A stretch of DNA of 64,000 nt from Chrysophaeum taylorii (lineage: Eukaryota > Sar > Pelagophyceae > Pelagomonadales > Pelagomonadaceae): the NCBI GenBank assembly GCA_029834535.1, contig JAQMWT010000408.1:1-64000 (forward strand). The letters are read 5' to 3'. Shown in pieces: positions 1 to 9,855 of this stretch. A model generated the notes under the pieces. That model did no database searches. It was not told where the DNA came from and saw only the letters and a program-made list of their open reading frames with translations. Within the stretch, counting starts at the first letter, position 1; every line of letters begins with the position of its first letter. The position numbers and the translations under genes are program-made.

Positions 1-199
1 GGCGTTGGCATGCTCGTCTTGCATGTTGGTCGCATAACGTTTTGTTTCTCTTATTCCCGAGCTCCGCGTCCTTTCTTTTTGTCCTGCTTGTGCTCTCGGT
101 AAAATGCATGCTGCGCATGTTGCAACTTAAAGCACATGCTTCCACTTCCACCTCCTTCCTGCCTCCGAGCCTTTGTCTCGTCCACGTGCCGTTGCGCCC

Positions 200-880
200 T
201 ACGCTTATTATCCACGCCGATCTCATGTTTGCCGGCGTCCCATCCTACATATATCACGATCGCGCGATCCTCACGTTTTCCGATGATCATACGCGCCGCC
301 GCACGCGTTACTTTGCTCCACGACACGATGCCCTTACGAACGCTCGTCAACTCGAACTTTTTCTGTCTACCGTGGTTCGCCCATTCGGGTATCGCATTGC
401 CCTCATCTACACCGATCGTGACCGCTCTCTTATGGGCCAACTCGAAACCTTCTGTCTGGGCAACAATATTGCGCTTCGGCGCGCTCCGGCAGCACAGTCC
501 AAAACTTCACAGGCTCACGCTTTTTTTCCGGTGTTGTGGAACGCTCTCATCGCGCAACCGCGGATATTTACTCTCACTCTTTGGTACATGCGCACCGTCC
601 ACCTGATTTTTGGCGTTGGGCCATGGAAACGGCTGACTTCATCTCTGAGCGTATGCCAAATGCCTCTAATCCTGGATATATGACGCCATATGAAATGCTA
701 CATGAAACACTCCCGCGTGTCGATTTTCTTCGTTTTTGGGGCTGTCCTGCTGCAATTATTACTGGCGACAAATGGCCTACCAAAGCTATAACCGGTATCT
801 TCATTGGGTATCCCTCTGCAGGCCCTGGATATCGCATATTGCTTCAACGCCCCACAGGTCCTGTCATCCACCTCGATTGA
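200..880 (+). pseudogene. copia integrase fragment (frameshifted)
   Basis: Two overlapping frames carry integrase signatures. The first frame (42-683) reads ILTFSDDHTRRRT, then YTDRDRSLMGQ, which corresponds to the core around the second catalytic Asp, where the usual DNG is replaced by DRD. The second frame (536-880) carries the copia C-terminal pattern with TPYEML, FLRFWGCPAA and GIFIGYP. The frame change between about 536 and 683 and the altered core indicate a non-functional domain. Confidence 0.8.
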
Positions 881-1192
881 TGTTGTTGTTTTTGACGAAA
901 ATTTCGCTCTGCGTAAGTCACTGTCCACCCAACCCCTTCCTCCGTCTCTCGTGGATTCTCGTTTTCCTGACTGTTTTATTACGACCCTCGTCTATCTTCG
1001 GCCGTAAGCCCCTTTGTCTTCTGTTTTGATGCCCGGAGCCGGCCTTATCGGGACTGATCACCCCAGCGTCACTGCCCACAATGTTACCGGCCAATACGAA
1101 ACGTGCACCAGTACGTCGTGCCAAACGGGGCCGACCGCGCAAAGTCGACCAACCAACAAACTTTTTTACGGCCCATGTTTCATCCTGTCACA

Positions 1193-1297
1193 ATGTTGAT
1201 ACGGGCCATTCTGATGTTGATACGGGCCATTCTGATGTTGATACGGGCCATTCTGATGTTGATACGGGCCATTCTGATGTCGATACGGGCCATTCTG
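1193..1297 (+). repeat. Five tandem 21-bp units encoding DVDTGHS
   Basis: Five head-to-tail 21-bp copies, the last differing at one base (gtt to gtc). In the surrounding frame each unit encodes the heptapeptide DVDTGHS, so expansion preserved the reading frame. It lies in the variable stretch between integrase and reverse transcriptase of the copia element. Confidence 0.95.
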
Positions 1298-1439
1298 TTT
1301 CCTCTGTCGTTTCTGTTTCCTCCTGTCACTCTTTGTATGTCTCTTCTGATAGCTTTCGTTTGTTAGTTCATTATGTCTTCCTTCCCCTTTGTTTAGCTAA
1401 CACCCTTGTTGATCCTCATGCACACGTTTATTACTCTGC

Positions 1440-2350
1440 TTCCGAAGAAATGTCCCAGTATTCAGACCTTGACGAAACTACTATCACTTCCACCCATTTA
1501 CGTGAAGCTTTAGCTCCGACCAATCCTGAGCGTCCTGGCTGGTTGCAAGCCATCTCTAAAGAATACAGCTCTCTTGGTCAACTTGGTTGTTGGGATGTGA
1601 TTCCTCCCTCAGACTTTTTTCTGGCAACATTTGTACCCTCAAGTGGATCCTCCGCAAGAAGTATGACTCTGGCCGCTTCAAATCGTACAAGGCTCGCCTT
1701 GTCGTCCGCGGTTACACCCAGGTTCACGGCATTGATTATCATGACACCTACTCACGGTTGCCAACATCGTCACGATCCGTTTCTTTCTGACCTTTGTCGC
1801 TGTTCATGACTGGGATTTGCACAAGTTGGATGTTAGCTCCGCTTTTATTCAAGCTCCCATTGACGAAGACATCTATGTCTGGCCACCCGAAGGCTATGCT
1901 CCTCGCCAACCCACCGATGGTTCCAAAATCGTTTTACAAGCTCCGTCGCTCTTGGTATGGTTGCAAACAAGCTTGTCGCAATTGGTGGCTTTATTTGGAA
2001 CGCTTCCTTCTCAATGATTGTGGCTTCGTCCGCGGATCTGGTGACACTTGCCATTACAAGCTCGTCCTCAATTCTACCGTGGTCCTCCGTCTTGTTTTGG
2101 TCGTCGATGATCTTCTTGTGGCGCACCCTCCTCGTTGCATTGGCCATTACCAAGCCTTTTTCCTCCGTTTCCGCGCTTTCACTGACGTCAATGAACTCGA
2201 TCTCACCTCTTACGTTGGTCTTCGCATTACGCGTGATCGCCCTCGGAGAACCCTCACTCTTGACCAATCCCATGCTATCCGTGAAATCCTTACCGAACAT
2301 CGCTTCATCAACAGTAAACCGAACTCACCTCCCGCTCCCAAGGTCTTCAT
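1440..2350 (+). pseudogene. copia reverse transcriptase fragments (RVT_2)
   Basis: RVT_2 motifs appear in three frames. Around 1520-1600 there is a PERPGWLQAISKEYSSL block. At 1640-1740 comes LKWILRKKYDSGRFKSYKAR followed by LVVRGYTQVHGIDY. At 1817-1900 there is LDVSSAFIQAPIDEDIYV, and from about 1925 SFYKLRRSWYGCKQA. The catalytic box reads VVDD instead of YVDD near 2105. At least two frameshifts separate these blocks, so no intact enzyme is encoded. Confidence 0.85.
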
Positions 2351-2398
2351 CTTTCTGCGGCTGATTGTCCGGCTCCTGGTTCTCCAGATCACATTTTC

Positions 2399-3067
2399 AT
2401 GGCACGCATCCCTTTTCGCCGTATTGTTGGCTGTGTCCTCTTCATCTCCATCATGACTCGCCCTGATATCACTTGGTCCGTCAATCAGTGTGCGCGTTTT
2501 TCCGACAATCCTGGTAAACCCCACTGGCACGCTTTATCCCACACTCTGCGTTATCTCAACGGTACTCAGGATCTTGCCCTTATTCTTGGTCGCGATTCTA
2601 CCCTTCATCTCTGTGGTTATTCCGACTCCAGCTTGGCCGACGACCCTGATGACCGCCACTCTACAACTGGGTTTTGCTTCCTTCTCGGCGGCTCTATGAT
2701 AGCCTACTGCTCCCGCTCGCAATACTTACTTGCTCGTTCTTCTTTCGAAGCTGAATTGCTTGCTCTCTACGCTGCTACTGCTGAGCTCTCTTGGCTTCTC
2801 AAACTTTTTGATGACTTTGATCTCCCTCGTCACACGGTCCCAATGTATGTTGATAATAGCACCACCGTCACCCAAGTTCGTCTCCAATGTCTCACACGGC
2901 GCACCCGCCATATTGACATTCGCTTTTATAGTACCGCCGAATATCATCGCAACCACATCATCGATCTCAAGCACACACCCCGCCTTCACAATCTTAGCGA
3001 CATTTTCACCCGCAGTACGGAAGCTCCTTCCTTCCTCCGGCTTCGTGCTCGTTACCTCACTTCGTGA
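2399..3067 (+). pseudogene. copia RNase H domain, open but detached from pol
   Basis: This 222-codon frame is uninterrupted. It carries the end of the polymerase domain (MTRPDITWSVNQCARF) and the RNase H block (GYSDSSLADDPDDRHSTTGF, ARSSFEAELLALYAA, YVDNSTTV and TRHIDIRFY), ending with a DIFTRS motif. The acidic RNase H positions (D in GYSDSS, E in SFEAEL, D in YVDNS) are present. It is disconnected by frameshifts from the polymerase upstream, so it is a remnant even though this part looks intact. Confidence 0.85.
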
Positions 3068-3146
3068 TCTTCGCCCTGATCTCTGTTGTCTCTTTTTCTT
3101 GCCACAATGCCTCTGTGACGTTTTCCTCAGAGCTTCTCCTCTGTGA

Positions 3147-3250
3147 CTCACTTACCCCTTTTTTTCTTTTTCCTTCTTTTCCAGCACCTGTGTGAGGACC
3201 TCACTTACCCCTTTTTCCTTTTCCTTCTTTTCCAGCACCTGTGTGAAGAA
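3147..3250 (+). repeat. Tandem duplication of a 53-bp pyrimidine-rich unit
   Basis: Two copies of a unit that starts ctcacttacccc, passes through a C/T-rich tract and ends ccagcacctgtgtga. They lie between the RNase H stop and the purine tract of the copia element. Confidence 0.85.
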
Positions 3251-3324
3251 GCTATGACACTTACCCCTGCACCACGTATCCAGTATCCTTACGTCTTTAA
3301 ATGTCGACTGCTAAGAGGGGGGGG

Positions 3325-3481
3325 TGTGTGTGGGGAGAATGAAGGATGTGGGTGGGTTTGTGGGGTATGAGGGATGTGCCTGACGGGCGGAGATAAGTAC
3401 GCGGGACCTAGTCGGGGTCATCGCCGTTACGTCTTTCTCTTATCGCTAGTCTAACGCCTCATACCATTCGTAACATACACA
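3325..3481 (+). repeat. Candidate 3' LTR of the copia element
   Basis: The sequence starts TGTGTGTG directly after a polypurine tract (taagagggggggg) and ends CATACACA, giving near-perfect 8-bp terminal inverted repeats with the canonical TG...CA ends. The length of 157 bp is short but within the range of copia LTRs. The matching 5' LTR is outside the window, so the boundary is inferred only from the tract and the terminal repeats. Confidence 0.55.
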
Positions 3482-3680
3482 GTATAGTGTAGCGCTCTGG
3501 ACTGAAGATTAGTCTCCTCAGGGTTAACTTGATAAGACAGATGCCTGAGAGACTGCACACATTCAATGAAGGCGTGTACATACCAGTTAGGATTATAAAC
3601 GACCGCGCTAAATTGTTGCTTTAAGTACGCGACATCGTTAGACGAAACAGTTTAATAATAAAAGCGAAATGCTATATGTA

Positions 3681-4226
3681 TTATGGCGCTCGTTTTGTTA
3701 GGAAGATTGTGCATATTGTACACTTTAGTTGTGGCTGGCCAGGCCGCGAGAGCGGGTTTGTTAATACTCTCGTGAAGTCATACAGAAAGGTTGCATACGT
3801 ATTTTGGTAAGTATGCCAGTCGGCATGTGTTAAAGCGAACATGGACACTGGCGCGTTGATTCTGCCATCAAAGCCAAGTTCGCGAGGATGGGTGTTGTTA
3901 AGGTTACGTTCACCTTCCTTAAAGCGATCGTTTTTTTCGGGGCGAACCGCACGAACTTCGTTGTCATACCAGACAGTGGCCAACTGTGCTACTTCATGGT
4001 CAGGAAGACGTGGGGACGCTTCAGCAGTGAAATGCCAGACCTGGTATTCAGGAGGTAGATCATCAACTGATCACAGGTTAAGTTCCGCCACTTTGGCGTT
4101 TTGCCAATCGAGGAATAACTGGTCAAGGATCCTATTGCGCAGGACTTCATAGTCAGCGCAGGACCTTGTGTAGGCTTCATATGAGTCGTACTCGAAGAGG
4201 GCATCGGCATGATGAAATCTCAACAT
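3681..4226 (-). pseudogene. Unrecognised ORF interrupted by one TGA
   Basis: On the minus strand an ATG at 4226 opens a frame of 51 codons up to a single TGA at 4071-4073. It then stays open for 129 more codons to a stop at 3681. The translated composition is protein-like on both sides (for example FEYDSYEAYTRS before and EVAQLATVWYDNEVRAV after). No family is recognised. It follows the copia LTR by 200 bp and may be a decayed gene of another mobile element or an old host gene. A further open stretch in another frame lies at 4260-4430. Read-through is conceivable, but simple decay is the likelier explanation. Confidence 0.3.
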
Positions 4227-5200
4227 CTGCCGAATTTGCCTTACCTTACTTGGAGGAAAACCTTACGACTTTGAAGTTGGAAGCGACTCCCGTCATTGAG
4301 AAACTCGACTGCGGGTGCCTCCAGTTTGAGAATGTCAGGACCCGTGACTGCTTAGGGTGCGACTCTTGCTGCTCGTTCTGCCATGAGAGCAGTGACGTGA
4401 ACCTGTGGGTTCTGTCAAAGCAGAGTTAGCTACCTCTAGACCTTCTAGGGGGCTCTGTCTATCGGGAGTCTAAGTACACTCATCGGTTAGACGATGGAAG
4501 ATGCATATATAGCAACTGTACAAATTGTGATTCCAGTCAGTGTGAGATTAGCACTGACTGGCAGTAGTTGTTAGGTTGTGCTCTCGCTATTGAGAGAGCT
4601 GTTAGTGCATCATCGTTGAACGTCCAGGTGGATATACCCAAAATATTCCATTGCGCGCGTGCAATCAGTACAGTTAGACAGAATACACGCACACCAACAC
4701 TCTCACGACAATACGAGGGCATATAGACAGACACACAATGTTGCGCAGTCTTAACGTGTGTGACGTAGCTATGTACAACCCATGTTAAGCGTGTGTATAC
4801 AAGCGTGTTGCATGGCGAGGCTAGACTGGCGCGGAAACAGTCCAATATTGACCAGACAGCTACGTGCATGCAACACATGATTCTTCATGACCCCGCTGGG
4901 CCCATAACCTGCAGAGTATTCCGCGAGGCAGTGGTGTAAAGTCACTGAAGAACAATCCCGTCTCACTGCGTGAGTATGGCAGGTAAAGTTCAGGGACCAG
5001 GTTAGTTCCCCTAGCCTCAGCACACGACAGACGACACATAGAACTACACCTAGCCACCACAGAAAATGGACCGCCACGCGTCGCCGACGCCATTTTTTAA
5101 GTGACCAGATGACACCATAGAAAATCAAAATTAGGCAGGGCTGCACTTTGACAGAACGGTCGTCAAAATGTTGACGTCAAACAGCCGTTATATGTTGACG
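4227..5200. other. Low-GC stretch with no supported gene
   Basis: No frame shows convincing protein-like sequence apart from the short open stretch at 4260-4430. Several TGACGT motifs cluster at 5160-5225. These look like bZIP/CRE-type sites, but their function is unknown. Confidence 0.4.
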
Positions 5201-5207
5201 TCGACGT

Positions 5208-5396
5208 TGACTTGACGTGACCACTTTTGGCGAGCAGGCCACGGTCGAGGGGTTTTACGTGACGTCGGCGGCGATGACGGGAGCGGCTCCAGTGCCTGCA
5301 CACCAGCTCGTGTTGGATGAGGATGTCAGCGGGGCGGAGGATGAGGAATACGCCGCGGGGCCGTACATTCCATCGGCGCAGTATCGGGATAAATAA
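5208..5396 (+). pseudogene. Orphan 3' coding fragment
   Basis: A 62-codon open stretch runs from just after an in-frame TGA to a TAA at 5394-5396. It includes AAPVPAHQLVLDEDVSGAED and AAGPYIPSAQYRDK. It is acidic, high in third-position GC and unlike the surrounding AT-richer DNA. There is only one internal ATG (MTGAAP), so it looks like the last exon or a broken end of an unidentified gene. The foldback arm starts directly at the stop codon. Confidence 0.3.
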
Positions 5397-5641
5397 CTAA
5401 CTAACTTCAGACCTCTCCCAAGCATGGGAGCCAGGCCGGACCGACAGGAGCCAGCCCGGCATCACGGGCCTGTAGACGAGGAGCGCCGAAAGGTCGGTCG
5501 GCGGAGAGTGACCATCAAGCTTGTCGCCATGCGACGAGGAGACCGCGATGTGACTGACAACCAACTCGTCGATAACCTTCCGTATTCGCCCCCCGGCCAT
5601 ACCCCGTCCCACTGCGAACGTTCCGGCTGCCAACCGGCCCG
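5395..5641 (+). repeat. Solo arm of the foldback repeat
   Basis: About 245 bp starting aactaacttcagacctctcc closely matches the left arm at 10204 and the inverted arm ending at 11265. Similarity stops abruptly near 5641, where the sequence continues into unrelated GC-rich DNA with a run of eleven G at 5757. No partner arm is found nearby, so this is a solo copy or a truncated element. Confidence 0.85.
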
Positions 5642-6626
5642 CACGGGAGGGTCAATATACCGGGATAACACGCCCGGGAAAGCCGGGAGGAGAACGGCGC
5701 CTTCCGGGGTGTTTGGATGGGCGTTAAGCGCCTCGGCTTGGCGACAGCCGCATCCGGGGGGGGGGCACGCGAGAACACGAAAAGAACGCCCCCCCAGCAC
5801 GAAAGCTTAGCGCAGGGGGGTCGGTATCCCCTCCCCTTGACTAGAACGTCATTTAGGCAGTCATGCTGGAAGCAGAATTTGAAGTGACGTAGATCCGACC
5901 ACTGTCTCCGTGTGTGACGTCAAAATCAAGTTTTTTGATGTGACCCAAATTTCGAGTCAAGGTGCTGAAGCCATGAAAACGGGTCGTGACTTGTTCGTGA
6001 CCGAAACATTTTCCCCTTTTCTTATTCCTATCAACAAGAAATTCTAGGAGACGCGTACGACATTGTCAAGATTTTCCACAAAAGCTGAAGATGCCGCTGG
6101 GTCCGTTAGAATGAATGAGAGGGGGTCCACTGACCGTTAGATCGGGGTGTACTATAGGTGCGTATTATAAAGAATACGAACGAAGTATGTATCGCTTATG
6201 CGAGACACGGGCGCGCGACTAGGCCGCGGTAGCTGAGCCGGCCGTGCGCAGCGACAGAATTCTGCGAGGCGTCCATCTGCGTGACGGAGGCGGATCGACG
6301 CCACGACACTTCCGGTCGAGACTCTCAAGGGCGTGCGCGCGCGGGCCTGCCTGACGTGCACTATTGACCAACCGCGCTCGTCTCCGGAGACGGGATCCGC
6401 CGAGCCGAAGACGGCCATTTCCACGTCGCCCTCCTATGGGAGGAAGGTGGAAGACCCCTCTCCAGCGCCGCAAGTGTTGAACGACAAGGTACTTTTAGGA
6501 CATACGATCCACCAACTGAGGTGGTGCGGGAGGGGGGAGCGAACGAGGAGACCATGATGATCGACGATGTCTCTGGCCCTCGAAGCTGCCTGCGTCTGCT
6601 GCGGGGGCACAGGGGCAAAAGTTTTG
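5642..6626. other. Intergenic DNA without a supported gene
   Basis: It contains G/C homopolymer runs (5757-5767, 5790-5820) and TGACGT motifs at 5884 and 5918. The short open frames at 6150-6620 show no recognisable protein and disagree between frames. Confidence 0.4.
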
Positions 6627-6719
6627 GTCCTAACTACTAATCGACAGATGTTTGTCTGTCTGTTTGTCTGTCTGTCTGTTTGTCCCTCGATTTAGGGTAA
6701 GGATCATGTGGGCCCGCGA

Positions 6720-7316
6720 GCCACACATTGATCCTCCAAGCCGTCTACGGCGACCTCGCAGACTATTTCCACGACCCGCGGCGGCTCTTTCAGCGCGCCA
6801 TTCTCACGCCCCGTCGAAACGATGTTGTCGATGCTGACAACGCGCGCATGACCGCGGCCTTTTTTTCCCGGAGACGAGGCGTCGGAGTTCTTTTCGACCG
6901 ACTAGGTTGGGTCGGAAGACGACGCCTCGCTCTCAAGAGTCGAGTTTTGAACTCCCTGACAACCAACGGCATGCTGACTTTGATCGCGAGCTTAAAGTCT
7001 TCGCAACCTCGACCCGTCGCACGGCCACTGCAACGGTACCAGATACATGATCGATCGTGTCGTTGTCACCGAGGCTCCTCCAACCTGTATCCCGTAAGGC
7101 CCGCCGACGCCAAACGATCACCAAGAGCCAGGGCCAGACGCCCCGCGAGGTCGGCGTCCTCTTGGCGAAGCCCGTCTTCTGCCACGTCCAGCTCTACGTG
7201 GCTCTCTGTCGATCGGCAACCCCGAGGATATCCTCTTCTGAGTCGACGACTCCACCCTACCCCACACGTGCTGCGCAATACCGATAAGCCCCCTTTCCGG
7301 CGTCTACACGCGCACT
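6720..7316 (+). pseudogene. Helitron/Pif1-like helicase C-terminus, frameshifted
   Basis: Diagnostic pieces of the Helitron helicase end are visible in successive frames. They are DLADYFHDPRRLFQRAILTP (about 6746), SRVLNSLTTNGM (about 6940), the HCNGTRYMIDRV block (about 7028), ITKSQGQTPREVGVLL (about 7118), VFCHVQLYVALCRSA and a downstream WVDDSTLP-like stretch broken by a stop. In intact Helitrons these form the region that ends with the KSQGQT and GQLYVALSR motifs. Stops and frame changes show that the copy is dead. The second copy (43060-43660, minus) shares the same breaks in part. Confidence 0.7.
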
Positions 7317-7319
7317 GTA

Positions 7320-7660
7320 GTTGAACTTACTGGGACCAGGTGAACTTACTGGGGTTTGAGATTGGGACTAGGTGAACTTAGTGACCAGGTGAACTTACTG
7401 GGACCACGTGAACTTACTGGGGTTTTTAGAGTGAACGCAAAGGCTAGCGGCGTGTACGGATCAAAGCAGCTTAGATTGGCGGAGGTGAGAGCGACGAGCT
7501 CGAAGGAGAGTGGGGTGAGTGGATGTGAGCACGAGTGGGCTTACGCCGAACTTACTGGGGATAGAGATTGGGACTAGGTGAACTTACTGGGACCAGGTGA
7601 ACTTACTGGGGTTAGAGATTGGGACCAGGTGAACTTACTGGCGAACTTACTGGCCTGCAC
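7320..7660 (+). repeat. Minisatellite of gtgaacttactggg units
   Basis: About ten irregular copies of a roughly 19-bp unit built on ggtgaacttactgggacca, alternating with a longer variant that includes ggggttagagattgggac. The same array is present in inverted orientation at 42717-43040 as part of copy B. Confidence 0.9.
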
Positions 7661-7806
7661 TTGTCTCGACCGAAAAATCAAGTTCAAGGAATCGAATTTC
7701 AAGGATTGTGCAGCCCGAACTTCTATGACATCATAGGCGAAGATGCCAACGAGGATAAGTGTTCGCGTCAGGCGTCATTTTGATGTTACCAACGAGACCT
7801 TAAACG

Positions 7807-9855
7807 ATGTTCGCGAACAACCCGGCGGTCTCCAAGCTCCAGAGTTACGGAAGCATCGGGGTGAGCCTCGACGACGACGGCTTGGCGTTTCGGCAGAAGC
7901 GGCGAGCCGGGGTGCGGCGTGTCGTGGGAACGGTGCTGGCGCTCGCGTTCGTGCCCACGGCGTTGGTCGTAATGGCGTCAATGACGTCGACGCTTCATCT
8001 CCTCGACGGCCCCTTGTTCAGCTCACCACAGGGCGCGGTGGTGGTTTCCATGGATGCTGATCGAAGAAGATCATCGCAGTCTTGGTGCTTTTCGTACGGC
8101 AGTTGTCTCTTGGCGTCGAACGCGTACGAGAGGCAACTCGGTCGTCCGATCGGCAACGACCTGTACGAGGAAGGGATCATCCTCGAGTTACACAAATGGA
8201 CGACTCTCACGGTCGACCCGCCCCCCCGCAGTGGACGGTGTGCGATGGAGTTTGTTGGCGACGAGGTGGAAACCCGCGGCAAAGGCTGCGAGACGGACGT
8301 GCGCGCGACGCAAATCGGCTTCTCGACGCTCAAGCTGAATTTGGACTACGAGTACGAAGTGGCCATCACTTTGATGGCTCGATACGTTCGCCGCGAAGTA
8401 CGCGACTTGCGGGAAAACGACCGCGAGAGGTTCTTATCGGCGCTCGAAGTTATCTACAAGGTTTCGGACGGCGAGGGCCAGAGGTTGTACGGCCCTAACT
8501 TTCGTTCATCCGTCTGGTTCACGCAAATCCATCTCGATGCGTGCGCGCAACCGAATTGTGACCATTGGCACGCCGGTACGTCTGCCCTCGCCTCTCTTTT
8601 TTATCCAATAATCTCTCGTTCAGGCCCGGCCTTCATGGTGATGCATCAAGGCCTCATGGTGAAGTTTGAGCAGGTGATGCAGATGGTCGACCCCCTCGTC
8701 GCGATGCATTACTGGGATTCATCGCTCGACGCCAAGTATGGCACGGAGTGGGTGGAGAAATCGGACATTTTTACCGAGAATTTCTTCGGGAAGGTCGACC
8801 ACAACAACTCGGAGAACATCATCGACACCGGCCGCTGGGCGTACCAACCACTCGTGGCCAACGCCAAGTTCGCGCTAACGACCAATGCCTACGGCATCTT
8901 AACCGCGCCGTGGAACACGAATCCCACGGCCTACGTCTATCGCAAGTCGACGGTATTTGGTATCAAAACCCATTTCTCGGGGAGCACCGGCTGCGAAGAC
9001 ATTCGAGACTTGTTGCGAACAACACCCATGTCCTACTCCTCGCTCGTGACCTACCTCAACGGCGTCATGCACGCCGTCTTCCACGGCTCGGTCGGAGGCT
9101 TTTGGAATTTTGATCCGTACTTCGAGGCTCGACAGGACACGCTCTTGAACTTCATCAACATGACCAACCTCGGCTCGATCAACACTGTCACCAAGCGCTT
9201 GTATCGATGGGGGGTATGCACCTGCCCGCAATACTGTTCGCCCGACGTCGCGGGCGTCAACTGCTCGTGCGTGGTGAATCCGAGCCTGGCCAACGAATCC
9301 GCCTACGCGATCCTCAAACGCTATCAAATCCTCGACCAGATTTTTCCGAGCCTTTTGACGGGCCATGCCGAGGACGACCCGCGCTACGACTTGCTCCTGC
9401 GGCAGTCGTGCAACGGCGGCCGCCCGGGCGTCTCGGTCAACGACGGTTCGATCGCAGACCCAGCTTTTTGGATCTATCACGGCTTCCAGGAACGAGTCCA
9501 AAACACCTTCCGCTACGGCAAGCACGTTGGCAAAATCAACCTTGTCGAGGATTGGGGCTTTAACTTGAGTGTTTCCGACGGCTACATCGCCTGGACTGGT
9601 TACGCCGACTGGCAGGGTGTCGATCACCTAAAATACGAGCTTCCCCCTGTCGACTGGTACCAGACCTGCCCAGGACAGGAACGCGACAGCACCAACCCCT
9701 TCGGCACGGCCCTCCTCGACATTGACCACCTTCCGCTCACCAACGGCGAGTTCTACAACCTCACCGGCCCCTTTTCACCCCATCTCTCCTACGTCTATGA
9801 CCAGCTCACGAACTGGACCTATTGCGGAGACCTCCTCGAGGAGGTCGCTTTGTGA
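7807..9855 (+). CDS. Membrane-anchored tyrosinase-family copper protein
   Basis: Tyrosinases oxidise phenols through two type-3 copper sites. Exons are 7807-8575 and 8624-9855, giving 666 residues. The 48-bp intron (8576-8623, gtacgt...ttcag) has no stop and keeps frame. Removing it restores an uninterrupted CuA site with CDHWHAGPAFMVMHQGL followed by KFEQVMQMVDP and MHYWDSS. The CuB site shows MHAVFHGSVGG and DPAFWIYHGFQERV, with the usual second His of the HH pair replaced by Tyr-His. Residues around 37-60 form one hydrophobic segment after a basic stretch, suggesting a type II membrane anchor with a lumenal or extracellular catalytic domain. A Cys-rich insert (CTCPQYC...NCSC) lies between the CuB halves. 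Diphenolase, haemocyanin-like or other activity cannot be told apart. Confidence 0.85.
   Translation: MFANNPAVSKLQSYGSIGVSLDDDGLAFRQKRRAGVRRVVGTVLALAFVPTALVVMASMTSTLHLLDGPLFSSPQGAVVVSMDADRRRSSQSWCFSYGSCLLASNAYERQLGRPIGNDLYEEGIILELHKWTTLTVDPPPRSGRCAMEFVGDEVETRGKGCETDVRATQIGFSTLKLNLDYEYEVAITLMARYVRREVRDLRENDRERFLSALEVIYKVSDGEGQRLYGPNFRSSVWFTQIHLDACAQPNCDHWHAGTSALASLFYPIISRSGPAFMVMHQGLMVKFEQVMQMVDPLVAMHYWDSSLDAKYGTEWVEKSDIFTENFFGKVDHNNSENIIDTGRWAYQPLVANAKFALTTNAYGILTAPWNTNPTAYVYRKSTVFGIKTHFSGSTGCEDIRDLLRTTPMSYSSLVTYLNGVMHAVFHGSVGGFWNFDPYFEARQDTLLNFINMTNLGSINTVTKRLYRWGVCTCPQYCSPDVAGVNCSCVVNPSLANESAYAILKRYQILDQIFPSLLTGHAEDDPRYDLLLRQSCNGGRPGVSVNDGSIADPAFWIYHGFQERVQNTFRYGKHVGKINLVEDWGFNLSVSDGYIAWTGYADWQGVDHLKYELPPVDWYQTCPGQERDSTNPFGTALLDIDHLPLTNGEFYNLTGPFSPHLSYVYDQLTNWTYCGDLLEEVAL

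Larger units (their letters stand above)
1..3481 (+). mobile_element. Decayed Ty1/copia LTR retrotransposon, 5' end outside window
   Basis: The order integrase, reverse transcriptase, RNase H, purine tract, LTR is that of the Ty1/copia group. The pol reading frame is broken into at least five pieces in different frames: the integrase core lies within 42-683 and the integrase end in 536-880. Reverse transcriptase lies in 1440-2350 and RNase H in 2399-3067. The region between integrase and reverse transcriptase carries an in-frame heptapeptide minisatellite. A run of eight G at 3317-3324 precedes the candidate LTR. Base composition is poorer in GC than the genes downstream, consistent with an inserted, now inactive element. 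The 5' LTR and gag lie outside the window, so the target-site duplication cannot be tested. Confidence 0.9.
6627..7664 (+). mobile_element. Helitron-type helicase tail repeat, copy A
   Basis: A block of about 1.04 kb recurs in inverted orientation at 42710-43759. Both copies start tcctaactactaatcgacag, pass through a (TGTT/TGTC) tetranucleotide run, encode the end of a Pif1/Helitron helicase, continue into a minisatellite of gtgaacttactggg units, and end with cctgcacttgt. The coding part is broken in at least three frames. The shared outer edges define the unit that was copied. The Rep domain and the 5' part of the helicase are absent. Confidence 0.75.
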
